Shown one piece after another: positions 23,326 through 35,165 of a stretch of DNA of 64,000 nucleotides. Under the pieces are notes generated by a model, which searched no databases, was not told the origin of the DNA, and worked only from the letters and a program-made list of their open reading frames with translations. Source of the DNA: Thalassia testudinum. Taxonomy: Eukaryota; Streptophyta; Magnoliopsida; Alismatales; Hydrocharitaceae. The stretch is from positions 34,586,501 through 34,650,500 of the forward strand of contig JAZHRO010000026.1 of assembly GCA_037157565.1 (NCBI GenBank), written 5' to 3'. The translations under genes were made by a program, and so were the position numbers. Position 1 is the first letter of the stretch, and each line of letters starts with the position of its first letter.

Positions 23326-23760
23326 CAAGTGAAAACCCGACGAGACAACTTGGCAACCCCCCTCATACCCACGAAAGCAACCATCTTTGCAGGAGGGAGG
23401 ATCAGGCGCACGTAGCCGGAGGGGTAAAAAGAGCAGACGATGTGGCCCAGCCCTGCCCTGCCAGTGCGCAAAGAAACATGGCGGCCAAATCTTTTTGGTG
23501 AAGAGAGGGAAAGCGTGGGGATCGAGAGAATGGGCTGCGCTGCTGATCGATTCCTGGGTTTCTGATTGTGATTTGTGGGAGAGGGGGAAACAGAGAGAGA
23601 GAGAGAGAGAGTTCGGTGTGGACGAATGATATCCCAACCCTTGCTGTTGCAAAATAGTTTTGGGTGGGGGGAGGAGACGAAGTATCCACCGCAAAACCAG
23701 CGGCCGCTCAGGAGTGGTGTGCTTTCCTGTGGGCTCACGTTATTCTGCAGCATGATTCTG
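23326..23760 (-). promoter_or_regulatory. PCO 5' leader and proximal promoter
   Basis: Upstream of the PCO start the minus strand is GC- and CT-rich, with a long CT run at about 23588-23610, as is common in plant 5' leaders. The reading frame is accidentally open here up to 23694, but its composition is that of a leader. No clear TATA box was seen. The GC-rich block ends at about 23750, after which the sequence turns AT-rich. Confidence 0.5.
23694..23704 (+). promoter_or_regulatory. Hypoxia-responsive promoter element (HRPE) match
   Basis: The sequence AAACCAGCGGC matches the published HRPE consensus AAACCA(G/C)(G/C)(G/A)GC at every position. It lies 369 bp upstream of the PCO start codon and is written in the opposite strand sense to the gene. 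HRPE is bound by group VII ERF factors and is known in hypoxia-induced PCO promoters, which would close a feedback loop. The site is short, so chance occurrence is possible. Confidence 0.55.
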
Positions 23761-24480
23761 GTACAATCACTTGATATTACTTTAAAAAATCAAAAAAAGT
23801 AAAAAAATTATTAAGAGTTAGCTGAAAATAAAATTAACTAATAGAGAAATCAGATGACTTCGACGTTCGAGTGTTGCGAATATCCCTTCCGGCCGCATTT
23901 GGGATGCGGACGAAGGTCTGGAATTATGTTTATGTCTCCTTTGACTTGAGTTGCACCAGCATAAGTGGATGTCGGTATTGGATCTCTAAATCCAGCATAA
24001 ATAAATTCCACCTCCCTCGTGGAATTCGTGTATGCCACCCATTTATCTTACCACGTAAGCGCTAGTTTCGCACACTCCGTGTATCCCCACCCCTTACCAA
24101 CCCCTAACCTTAAACTCTCCTCGCAAGATGAGTAATGGTGGCTCCCACTCCCCCTCCCCCTCCCCCTCCCCCTCCGCAATCCCCTCATTCCGCACTCCCC
24201 TCGCTATTGTGGCGGTGATGTTTGATCGATCTCAAAGCTCCCCTTCGTCTCTTCTCGTGGGATTGCTATAAATATGTTTTCTCGACCCTAATCTTTCATG
24301 ATGATTTTTCTCCGAGTTGTGCGAGATTTTATTTGATTTTGTGTGATTTAGGAGTTAGGATTGCAGGTGTTCCTCGTGATTTGGCTTTTGTCTCTTTTGG
24401 GTGTGATATTCGAATTAGGGTTAGAATTTGCAGGTCCTATTGTAAAGGCCTGGATCTCTAACATAATTAATGGACTAATT
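23761..24480. other. Region upstream of PCO with a CCCCCT tract
   Basis: No gene was supported here. A pure (CCCCCT)n-type tract lies at about 24147-24175. A TATA-like ctataaatat at 24259-24268 is followed by a GT-rich leader-like run on the plus strand, but no open frame of family character follows. Confidence 0.4.
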
Positions 24481-25443
24481 AAAACTCTAATTGCTTGTTT
24501 AATAATGGATTAAGGTTTGGAACCTAAACTTGGTCATGGCATCTTTAAAAAAATAAGTAATTGATATAGCATTTGGATCACTACTTAATTATGTGTCGTT
24601 AATCAATCGTATTATAATACAGTATCGTAATTCAGATGGATGTTCAATCATTTATATATTTACATATTTTTTACTAATTTATTTTAAATCGTTCAATTGA
24701 AAGCAGTTATTGATATATATCTCTCTCTATTATCCAAAAATATTCTTTTATTTCAAAAATATCAAATTTATTTATAAATAAATCAATGAATCAAAGAATG
24801 AATGAATTTGAATTGATTATGTACAAAATGAATCGATTAATTCTAATTACAATATCGCAAATATATTTACAATTAAACAGACATGAAAAACTAATTAATC
24901 TACTCTATATTAGTTATTATAATTATACTAGTCAATACCTAACTATAGATATAAAAATACTAAATAAATATACTAATATATGCTTTACTATCATTTATAT
25001 AAACCTATATTAACAAATAATGTATATATAGTCAAAGTTATAACCGTTACTAAAATCTTACAAAAATGAGGTACAAATAAAGTAAAATATATATATATAC
25101 TCTTATTTATACATATATACATACACTCTATACTTATATATTTACAAACTTACTTTAGACATATATTACATATATTTTACATTTATACTACATATATACA
25201 TATACATACATATATCCATATACATATATACACAACACACCAATATATACATACTCAGACACTTTAACTCTTAACTCGACCCAATTTACATACACAACAT
25301 GTTAGTCAATCAAACACTTTAACTCTTAACTTAAGTGTAAATTAGTGTAAAATTATTCGATTAGCGGACTCGATTCGATTCACAGGATCAACATCCTCTC
25401 TCAAGGCCGAATCAAACCACTACCATGAACCAATTCCTAGTTT
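24481..25443. repeat. AT-rich low-complexity DNA
   Basis: The stretch is dominated by TATATACATA-type microsatellite-like sequence (dense at 25085-25250), and the segment actttaactcttaact appears twice (25258 and 25316). No gene was seen. The solo LTR that follows inserted at its right edge. Confidence 0.6.
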
Positions 25444-25448
25444 ATTGT

Positions 25449-28400
25449 TGTTAAGACCCGAGATATCAAACACTTTTAAGACGTCTGGGAGTTGATCCAG
25501 ATGTCTGGTCAGACATTTGGATACCTTCCCAGACGTCTGGAAATAAATTTTTGCATGCGTACAATCGCAAGTCTGCGCGCGTGCGCACGCAGACTGAAAC
25601 CCGCCGACCTGCAAATGCTTTTTCTCTCCCCACGCCTTCAAATACCACTCTCCCCTCTCCCTCGTTCAACACCCCACCGTCTTCCCCTTCCTCCAGTGCG
25701 AGCGTGAGAGCGGGAGTGAGAGCGGGCAGCAGCTGCTACCGGGTGCGGTGCGGAGAAGAAGAGGTGCAGCGAGAGGGAAGAAGAGGGAGAGCGTGCGAGA
25801 AAGAGAGAGCGAGCTCACCGGAGCAGCTCGGGGTCGGCCAACGGGCACGTAGAGGAGCGTGGTGCTGGGGAGGTTACCCCAGTGCTGCTGCAGCTTAGAC
25901 AGCAGGCGGATGAGCACGGCGCGGCTGCACGCAGCGAGAAGAAGACGAGGAGGTTCTGGTTCTGGGAAACTTTTCCCGGAATCAGACGTCTGGACCTACA
26001 TCCAGACGACGCGGGCAACGTCTGGAGGGAGTTCCAGAAGTCTGAGAGGTATGAAATTTCTCTTCTCCCTCCTTTTTGCGGATACGGTCATGCAGGCCGA
26101 TCCGCCGAAGTGCTGAGACGTGTCGTGATGAGGAGGCTTTCGTCGCGCGTGTAGGTTTCGTTTCGGGAAGGCGCGAGGACACGCCCTCCCACGCAAATCA
26201 GACGTCTGGGCACAGCACCAGACGGCGGAGAGCATCTCCAGACGTCCAGAGAGGTGGTCGGACGTCTGAAACTGGGTCCAGACAATTCAGCAGGATCCCT
26301 GGACGTCTAAGGAGCAGCACAGAGCGAGGTATGACCTGGACCACTTTTAAGACATCTGGAAGGTGTTCCAAACGTCTGATTTGGGTCAGAGTTGTTGTTT
26401 TTGACCCGTTTAGGGTCCGTTCGAGGTCTGATTTCCGCGTTTAAAATTTCGTTCTTCTCAGAATTAGTTCCTCTACTTGTTTAAAATACTTGTATCATGT
26501 TCTAAGCGGTTCCTTGTGATTGATCCTTGTGTTAGGACCTCATTCTATTGCGGCTTTAGGGGTTGCGAAGGCACGTGGACCAGCCGATCATGCCCCCATC
26601 ACTCCCGGTTTTGCGAGTAGAGTGGCTCCCTTTAGTTACTTACAAACATTAATGCATCTCTGAAATGAATGATAGATCCTAGGGTATGACATGAATCCTA
26701 GGACCTGAAAACTAGATTGAATGATAGATCCTAGGGTATGGCATGAATCTTAGGACCTGAAAACTAGATTGAATGATAGATCCTAGGGTATGGCATGAAT
26801 CCTAAGACCTGAAAACTAGATTGAATGATAGATCTTAGGGTGTGGCATGAATCCTAGGAACAGAAACACTGAAACGAATGTCTTGAATACCTGAATTGCA
26901 GTCTTGGACAGAATAATGATAATTGCCTGTAATTGGATAACAGCTACCTGTGAAATGTAGAATACTACTACTAGTAACTGCTACATGTATTTCCTGTTGT
27001 TTGGAAATTAAATTTGAGCTACTTGTATATAAATTGATATTAAATGTTGGAAACACGGGCTAAATGTGAATGAAACTAAAATGATAAAACCTAGTATGGC
27101 TTGGCCTGAGAATATGAGCATGAACCCTACGGGGAATTAGGAGTAGAACTCCTAGAAAATAAATAGAATGGAACTGGGAAAATGGATAGAGAAGTGAGCT
27201 GGCCCTTGAGTACGGAGTACCAAGGAGAGCGACTGTCCCCCTGTTTAGTACAGAGCGGAGCTAGCCACCCCAGGGACCCGAGGTTAGGTCTAGCCACTTT
27301 GTACTGACTTTTGGCCCTCGCGTACACAGTACCGAGGAAAGCTACTAGTGTAGGGAGAGAGCTAGCCACCCCACGGGCCCCGGGGTTCAACTAGCCGTCC
27401 TACACTGACTTGTTAGGCCCACTAGGCAAACCAGGGTAGTCAGGCGAGGGTGCGCAAACTGTGGAGGGGCAAGACCCCTGTTTGGTTACTGTGGAGGGGT
27501 TGGACCCCTGTTACTGAGAGGGTTCTGCCCTATACTGGTTCTGTGATGTGCTTTGGGCTCACCCGTTAATGGAAACGACTGACCGCGTGCCAGTGCGAGG
27601 TAGCTACCCGTGCGTTTATCGCGCGTGCCGTAGTCACTGTTACGTCTGTTAGTGACCTTGGGGTGGTTGACTGCGGAGGGGCAAGATCCTAGGATATGAC
27701 ATGAATCCTAGGACCTGAAAACTAGATTGAATGATAGATCCTAGGGTATGGCATGAATCTTAGGACCTGAAAACTAGAAGGACCTGAAAACTAGATTGAA
27801 TGATAGATCCTAGGGTATGGCATGAATCCTAGGACCTGAAAACTAGATTGAATGATAGATCCTAGGGTGTGACATGAATCCTAGGAACAGAAACACTGAA
27901 ACGAATATCTTGAATACCTGAATTGCAGTCTTGGACAGAATAATGATAATTGCCTGTAATTAGATAACAACTGCCTGTGAAATGTAGAATACTGCTGCTA
28001 ATAACTGCTACATGTATTTCCTGTTGTTTGGAAATTAAATTTGAGCTGCTTGCATATAAATTGATATTAAATGTTGGAAACATGGGCTAAATGTGAATGA
28101 AACTGAAATGATGAAACCTAGTATGGCTTGGCCTGAGAAATATGAGTATGAACCCTACGAGGAATTAGGAGTAGAACTCCTAGAAAATAAATAGAATGGA
28201 ACTGGGAAAATGGATGGGGAAGTGAGCTGACCCTTGAGTACGGAGTACAAAGGAGAGCGACTGTCCCCCTGTTTAGTACAGAGCGGAGCTAGCCGCCCCA
28301 GGGACCCAAGGTTAGGTCTGGCCACTTTGTATCGACTTTTGGCCCTCGCGTACACAGTACCGGGGAAAGCTACTAGTGTAGGGAGAGCTAGCCACCCCAT

Positions 28401-29333
28401 GGGCCCCGGGGTTCAGCTAGTCGTCCTACACCGACTTGTTAGGCCCACTGGGCAAATCATGGTAGTCAAGCGAGGGTGCGTAGACTGTGGAGGGGCAAGA
28501 CCCCTGTTTGGTTACTGTGGAGGGGCTGGACCCTGTTACTGAGAGGGTTCTGCCCTATACTGGTTCCGTGATGTGCTTTGGGCGCACCCATTAATAGAAA
28601 CGACTGACCGCGTGCCAGTGCGAGGTAGCTACCCGTGCGTTTATCGCGCATGCCGTAGTCACCGTTACGTCTGTTAGTGACCTTGGGGTGGTTGACTGAG
28701 GGTAAGACCACCACGGGGACTCTCCCGGCCAGGAGAGCACCACGTGCTACTTCTACTTGTCGGAAAAGACTGCAATCAAGATCATTCCCACGAGGAACAT
28801 TCGAGATCAAGAGAAAGATCTGAGAAATAATTCAAGAAAGAGTAAATAGAGAAATAAAGAAAGAAATTAAAAACAACAGCTAGTTGTCCACCTTTACTGT
28901 TTTCTTAGCTAGCTGGTTGCCACTCTACTCAGCATTTTACTGACATGTCACATTTGTCACCTTTTTTAGGACCAGGTGTTGAGCAGCCAGAGCCTGCGGC
29001 TGCAGAGGGTGCTGGGCCTAGTAGAGCCCAGTAGTTGTACTTTTGTTGTACCGTTTTTCTGTAGTAGTGAGTATTTCTGTTTCACCTTGTACTCTTTATT
29101 GTAAACATCATACTTCTGTGCCTGTTTTTAAATTCTCTACTGTTGTGGTGGTATGTACTGTAGTAGTTATTTTCTTTACTGCTGTATTTTTGTTACTATT
29201 AGTTACTTGCATGGTGAATAGGGTTTATTTTACTGCTTTTTGGTTACCTTTTTGTTGGACGACTGGGTCTTGGAAGCAGTCGAGTCGATCCGATTCTCGT
29301 GTCCTGTAGGTATTCGGGAACCGAGTCGTAACA
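25449..29333 (+). mobile_element. Solo LTR A (3.9 kb) with 5-bp target duplication
   Basis: The element starts TGTTAAGACC and ends GGTCGTAACA-like (gagtcgtaaca), with TG..CA ends and near-perfect 10-bp inverted termini. It is flanked by attgt at 25444-25448 and 29334-29338. It has no gag or pol, primer site or polypurine tract, so a solo LTR formed by LTR-LTR recombination is the best reading. The first 950 bp hold clusters of CCAGACGTCTGG words (25480-25545, 25980-26045, 26195-26385). The middle holds a 51-bp tandem repeat and a ~1-kb tandem duplication. The same LTR without the duplication occurs at 32361-35165, and part of it at 62040-64000, both on the minus strand. The place where copy B has a TATA box is not TATA-like in this copy. 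Confidence 0.8.
26665..28698 (+). repeat. ~1-kb tandem duplication with 51-bp subrepeats
   Basis: Segments ~26675-27673 and ~27685-28698 are near identical, including GGCCCTCGCGTACACAGTAC and GAGGGTTCTGCCCTATACTG. Each begins with three or four copies of a ~51-bp unit containing GATCCTAGGGTATGGCATGA and GGACCTGAAAACTAGATTGA. The unit is also present, in fewer copies, in LTR C (63480-63620) and only once in LTR B (near 33910), so copy number is unstable. Confidence 0.85.
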
Positions 29334-29338
29334 ATTGT

Positions 29339-31826
29339 TAAGTGCATTTTTTTGCATTTTAAGCCCATTTAGGTCCATAATGGCCCCAGCTCATGCCCAC
29401 GCCCATGCCAAGGTGCACACATGCCTGCAGGCGTGTGCATGCATGTACCAATATCAATCCCATGTACCTGTATGTATTTGTGTATTCTCATTTCAACGTA
29501 CAAAGCCCAAGGACAAGAAACCTTTTATGCAGCTAGTGGCATTCTATGTTACACAACGTGGGGGAAAATTAGGTTCAAATATGTTCGAAAATGCTGATCT
29601 TGAGCCTCTATTTGAGCCCTCATTTAATGTTTATTTTCAAAATAAAATATACCATTTGATAGCCCTTACATAGGGTTACATGATTATGTAGTTAATTTAG
29701 GATAATAACTTATTTAATTATATTTAAAAATTACTTAAAGTTAGTGATTTATACAAGTTAAATTAGAACTTAATTACTTAATTAATGAATAAATTAATAA
29801 ATCGATGGCTCAATTGACCTATACATTATTTAATTTACATAATAAAGTATTTATTACATATTTTTAATTTATTTTTAGTAGTTTACTTTAATTTATGTAC
29901 ATTTATATGCATGTTTTTGATAGGTAGATATATAATATACAATATACATATTACTATACAATATAAATACATATTAAATAGGTTGAAAATACTTAAAACT
30001 AATATATACAAGTATACAACATAACTTACTTAAGTAATAACTTAATTTAATAATTTATTTTATTTTAACTTAATAACTTAATACATACAATAAAAACATA
30101 AATAAATAAATATGCATGTATAATACAGTATATAATATTTACTTAAACATGTATATACAGATATAAGTATGATTGTACAAGTTTACATATTTGTTTATAA
30201 TTATGTAGATAAATGTACATGTAATGTATTATAATTAATAGATAATTATATAATAAAGATATTTATATAATAACTCAACATAAATATTTATTTTAATATA
30301 TATAATACATATATAAGTTATTTATGTACATTATATACATATGTTACTATTTACATAGAACTTATTATTTTATTGATATTTACAAGTATAAACATTATAA
30401 ACAAAGTTTTTTTTGGGTATTTTCGAGTTTTTATGCCATATTTATATTTGACGGAGGTAAGAGGAGAGAGAGAAGGTGAGAAGACAGAAGAAGGAATGCT
30501 TTTTGTATTTTTCATAATATTTCTTTTATTAAGTTTTAGAGTAGATTGAGTTGTCTACTAATATATTCTATTAGCTAGAGTGTTCAGAATATTTTGAAAC
30601 TTTGCAAACTCCTAAAGAAATATTGAATCCTACTCAAGACACTTTTATTTTATTTTTTAATGATTTTTTTTAGAAGTTTTCATTTATTTTCAATCTCACA
30701 CAAATGAGGCTTGAGATGAAGTTTTCAACAAGAACCTAAGACCTTAAATTCAGTTCAAATAGTTAGACAAGCAATTTATGCATTCAAGAACATTCAGTAT
30801 CTCACATAAAACATTTTGGAACAACTGAATGTGATTTTCATATTGAATTTCATTAATTTAACAAAATGGATAGTTAGGCACATGAATGTTGTTGACATGA
30901 GATTTAAAACATCATTTACAAGCAATTCATATCAGATTTTCTTCAACAAAATATACATAAATGCTTGTTTCATGTTGTTCCAACAATACAATGCATGATT
31001 AGTTCATTTCAACCCTTGAATCAACTCAGAATAGCCCACCACCACTGCTACTGCTAACCAGTAGCTCAACTACTCAGCTGCAAGATCAGCCAAACAGGGT
31101 TTGATCTGCTGCTATTGCTGCTTACAATTTTAGCAGCTAAAGCTATTGCTATCTACTACAATTGTTGAGTCAATTAGTAGCTAATGTTGTTGTCACTACA
31201 TGGCACAGATCAGAGCAAAGAGGTCAGGTATGATACTCCTTTAAATCCCATCAGATGTAAATCCCACTGAAAAACCACTTGAAACTTTTGTTTAAACTCT
31301 TCATTCAAATCAATGTTGGACTGATGTAGGTCAGATCAGTCCTTTTCATTTGTTCTTTTTTGAGTTTAGATCTGAGAAACCATGATTCTTGTGAAACTAT
31401 GAAAGTCTGGAAATTTGAGTTTTTAAGATTAAACACCTCCAAATGACAATGAAACCATTGAAAGATTCATCTCAATCATTGCAAACAATCACAAAGATGT
31501 CTGAAAATCCTTTCAAAATCGGATCAAGTCTTGAGAATACATTCAAAAACCTAACTCAATCTTCCAAATTTCCTGATTTTCCTTGGCTCTAGCTTTCAAT
31601 CAAGAACCAAAATTCAGAATCTGGAATGGAAATTGAGCATTTTAAAACTCAAAGGACACATATCAAATCAAATGATTGTCCAATCACAATATATCTCGTT
31701 CAACTCAAATTCACTCATTGTAATCAATCAAATCCAAATTGAATGCAATTACCTTGCAAATCACTTGATCGGCCATTAAAACTCAAATCTGATGAAATCA
31801 TCAAATTAGGTCAATTTGAAACCAAG
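29339..31826. other. AT-rich unassigned DNA
   Basis: The first part has a GCATGC/TGCAGGC word cluster at 29385-29450. The stretch 29680-30410 is very AT-rich with TATATACAT-type low complexity, like the sequence left of LTR A. From 31020 to 31210 there is a cluster of GCTACT/AGCAGCT words, and 31250-31820 has no recognised feature. No gene was supported. Confidence 0.4.
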
Positions 31827-32360
31827 TGATAAGTCCACTTTTGTGGACCATTATTTGGCCTAAGTACTCTCTAATTAGTTATTCTTATTTGTTAATTAAT
31901 TAGGACTTATATTTCAATTCATCTTAGTCTACATATAATTTTATACATCAATTTTACACTTAATAACATATGATATGGTAACATAATTGATTTGATGAAT
32001 GCAGGCTAGGTGGAAGAGTTCAAACATCCATTTTTGCATTTATAAGACGTCCGAGGACAAGGTCGGACATCTAGGAATTGCCATCACAAACTCCTGCTTC
32101 TACATTTTTTAAGATGTTTGGAGTGATAATAAGACGTTTGACGAAGAACCGCCCGTGCTTATCTGTTGTTCCAACCACTCACGATCTTCGCGATTGGTTG
32201 GAGACGCTTGCGGCCGAAGGAAACCAAGGATGTTTTTGTGTTTAAAAAGGAAGGTCGCATCCACCCAGATCTGCCCTCTCCCACTGGCAGGGACTTCTTC
32301 CTCCTCCACCGTGCATCCCATGGGCACTATGGAATCCCATGGTCGTAATACGAGTCTCTA
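31827..32360 (+). repeat. Start of an LTR, cut by LTR B
   Basis: The block begins TGATAAGTCCACTTTTGTGG, with a GTCCAC-tttt-GTGGAC hairpin at its very start. It resembles the minus-strand LTR start at 57840 (TGATGGGTCCACTTTAGTGG). A small cluster of AGACGTCC/GGACATCT/AGACGTTTG words lies at 32045-32140. It is interrupted at 32361. A possible continuation is 35166-36370, where a CTCCCTGTGAAGATGACC run resembles the end region of Athila-type LTRs. Confidence 0.45.
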
Positions 32361-35165
32361 TGTTACGACCTGGTTCTCGAATCCCTACAGGACCCAAGAC
32401 CGGCTTGACTCGACTAATCCCAAGACCCAGTCGTCCAACAAGAAAGTAACCAAAAAGCAGGAAAGGAAACCACATTCACTATGCTAAGCAACTAACAGTA
32501 AAAAGATACAGCAGTAGAGAAGTAAAAACTGTTACGGTACATATCACCACCACAACAGTAAAAAAGTAACAAGGTACAGGAACATAAAGTACAAAACGTA
32601 AAAGTACAGAACAAAAGGTACAAGAGTCTAACTCACTACTACAAAAGGAGTACAACAAAAGAAGCTACTGTTGCTGGGCTCTACTGGGCCCACCACCCTC
32701 CGCAGCCGTAGACTCGGGCTACTCAACACCTGGACCTGAAAGGGGTTATGAGTACACAAAGTCAGCGAACGTTGAGTAGAGTGGCAATCAACTAACTAAA
32801 GCAATAAAGTTAACAGGTAAACTAGCTATTCCAATTTCTTTAATTTATAATTTATTCCTTTTTACCCATTGGTTTAAATGTTTCCAAATCTCTTTCTTGA
32901 TCTCGAATGTTCCTCGTGGGAACGATCTTGATTGCAGTCTTTTCCGAAGAGTAAAAGGCACACGTGGTGCTCTCCTGGTCGGGAGAGTCCCCCGTGGTGA
33001 TCCTACACCCAATCAACCACCTCAAGGTCACGGACAGACGTAACGATGACTACAGCACGCGCGATAAACGCACTGGTAGCTACCTCGCACTGGCATGCGG
33101 TCAGTCGTTTTCGTTAATGGGTGCGCCTAAGTACAACACGGAACAGTATAAGGCTTAGCCCTCTCAATAACAGGGGTCTAGCTCCTAAGAACCAAACAGG
33201 GGTCTCGCCCCTCCACAATCCGCGCACCCTCGCCTGATTACCTTGGTTTGCCCAGTGGGCTTAACAAGTCGCTGTAGGGCGGCTAGCTGAACCTTAGGTC
33301 CCGTGGGGTGGCTAGCTCTCTCCCTACACTAGTAGCTCTCCCTGATACAATGTACACGAGGGCCAAGAAGTCGGTGTAGAGTGGCCAATCCTAACCCCGG
33401 GTCCCAACCCAAGGGCGGCTAACTCTGCTCTACACTAAATAGGGGACAGTCACTCTCCTTAGTACTCCTACTCAAGGGCCAGCACACTTCCCTATTCACA
33501 TTTCCAGATCCATTTCGTTTATTTCCAGGAACTCTACTCCTATTTCCCCGTAGGGTTCATGCTCATATTCTTCATGCATTCCATACTAGGTTTTATCATT
33601 TCTATTTCCATTCCCAAGTTATACACAGGCAACTTGTATTTCTATCGTTCCCATTTCCATACTCAGGTTATACACAGGCAGCTCGTATTTCTACCATTCA
33701 CATTTTCATTCTCAAATTATACACATGCAGCTCGTATTATGTCATTTAACGTATACAACAGGAAATTCACATGCAACAGTTAACTAGCACAAGTATTTCA
33801 TATTTCATAGGCAGCTTTTGTTCATTTACAGGCAGTTGTTAACATTTCTATCTACTCATTCAAGACTGCAATTCAATCATCCAACATAGACATTTCAAGT
33901 AATTCTCATCATAGGATTCATGCCATATCCTAGGTTCTAATCATTCATTCCACACATGCATTCAGGTTTATAATTAAATTTAGGGAAGCCACTCTACCAG
34001 TCAACCCAAGAGTATTAGGGGCTTGAACGGTAGGCTCACGTGCCTTAGCAAGCCCCGAACCCACAACGGAATGAAGTCCTATAGTAAGGAACAATAACAA
34101 TGAGACATTCAGAACAGTATAGAAAGCCTTCTATCAAGTAGAGGAACACGCAAGGAAAACACCGATATCTCGTTTGTGTAAAACGGACCTCAAACGGACC
34201 TTAAATGGGTCAAAACAGGGTCATAGACTCAAATCAGACATTTGGAACAACTTCCAGACGTTTTAAAAGTGTCCAGTAATGTACCTCAAGATTTGCGTCA
34301 ACTTCAGACGTCCAGAAACTCTTTTGGACCGTCTGGACCCAACTCCAGACGTCTGACCACCTCTCCGGACGTCTGGAACTGCTTCCAGTCGTCTGGTAAG
34401 CTCTCCAGACGTCTGAAATGTGTGGGAGGGCATGTCCCGCGCCTTCCCGAAGTAAATCCTGCACGCATCCACCAAATCTTCTCAAAATAGGCATGCAAAA
34501 GGGTACCTGTGGAGAGACTTGCATGGTCGTATCCGCAAAGGGGACGTACCTTCACAAAGCCCTCTTCTCAGACGTCTGGAGCCGCCTCTAGACGTCCACC
34601 TAGCCATTTGGACGTCACTCCAAATGTCTGATTTTGGGAAAAACCCAGAACTAGAACCTACTCCCGCTCGCTCACGCTGCCCGTGACCATGCCTCGCTTC
34701 CTCGCCTGCAGCTCCAGCTGTAGCAGTGTCGGGGAGGACTCCCCCGACGCACTCCTCTTCACGCATGCACCGCTCCGGCCATGCGCTCTCTGGTGAGCTC
34801 CCACATGAGCTTGAGAGCACAACTCCTTCTCCTCTCCTCACTCTACTCCTCGTCGTTGCCGCTCTCACGCTCACTCGCTCGCGCTAGGGTAAAGAGGAAG
34901 GGAAGAAGCGGCTGGAGTGGGGTGAACGAGAGAGGAGGAAGGGGGGTTTTATAAGAGTGAGGGTTAGGGTTCGCTTGAGGGGGAAAAGAGAGAGAAGAAG
35001 GAGGAAAAAGAGAGAGTACTGTCTGCACGCAGCCCGTGCGCAGATGCGAGCTTGTACTCAAAATTTTTGATTTTCAGACATCTGGGAAGGTGTCCAGACA
35101 TCTTACCAGACATCTGACCGACAGTCCAGACGTCTTAAAAGGCTCAAACAGCATGGGTCTTAACA
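32361..35165 (-). mobile_element. LTR B, minus-strand copy of the A family (2.8 kb)
   Basis: On the minus strand it starts TGTTAAGACCC at 35165 and ends GGTCGTAACA at 32361, as in LTR A. The order of landmarks is the same: word clusters CCAGACGTCTGG at 34225-34420 and 34570-34630 and at its start 35075-35140, then the GGCCCTCGTGTACA block. It lacks the 1-kb duplication. A TATAAAA box lies on the minus strand at 34947-34953. The flanks ctcta (32356-32360) and cccca (35166-35170) agree at only three of five bases, so the target duplication is doubtful. Confidence 0.75.

Noticed and set aside
23326..23694. N-terminal extension of PCO from an upstream ATG at 23694
   Set aside because: The open frame runs through a CT-rich leader and gives a low-complexity Ser/Leu/Pro protein unlike the family. 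The ATG at 23325 gives a family-like N-terminus.
24222..24461. First exon of a gene divergent from PCO
   Set aside because: There is a TATA-like sequence but no family match, no clear splice site and no conserved protein.
25980..26390. CRISPR-like array of short repeats
   Set aside because: The word spacing is irregular, spacers are not of constant length, both orientations are equivalent and the context is a plant LTR.
25449..29333. LTR A family as a satellite or DNA transposon
   Set aside because: TG..CA ends, an exact 5-bp target duplication and an internal promoter in copy B fit an LTR better than a satellite or an 8-bp-duplication transposon.
34963..34978. Telomere-type TTAGGG motif in LTR B
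   Set aside because: Only two partial units are present; this is a common telo-box-like motif, not an interstitial telomere array.
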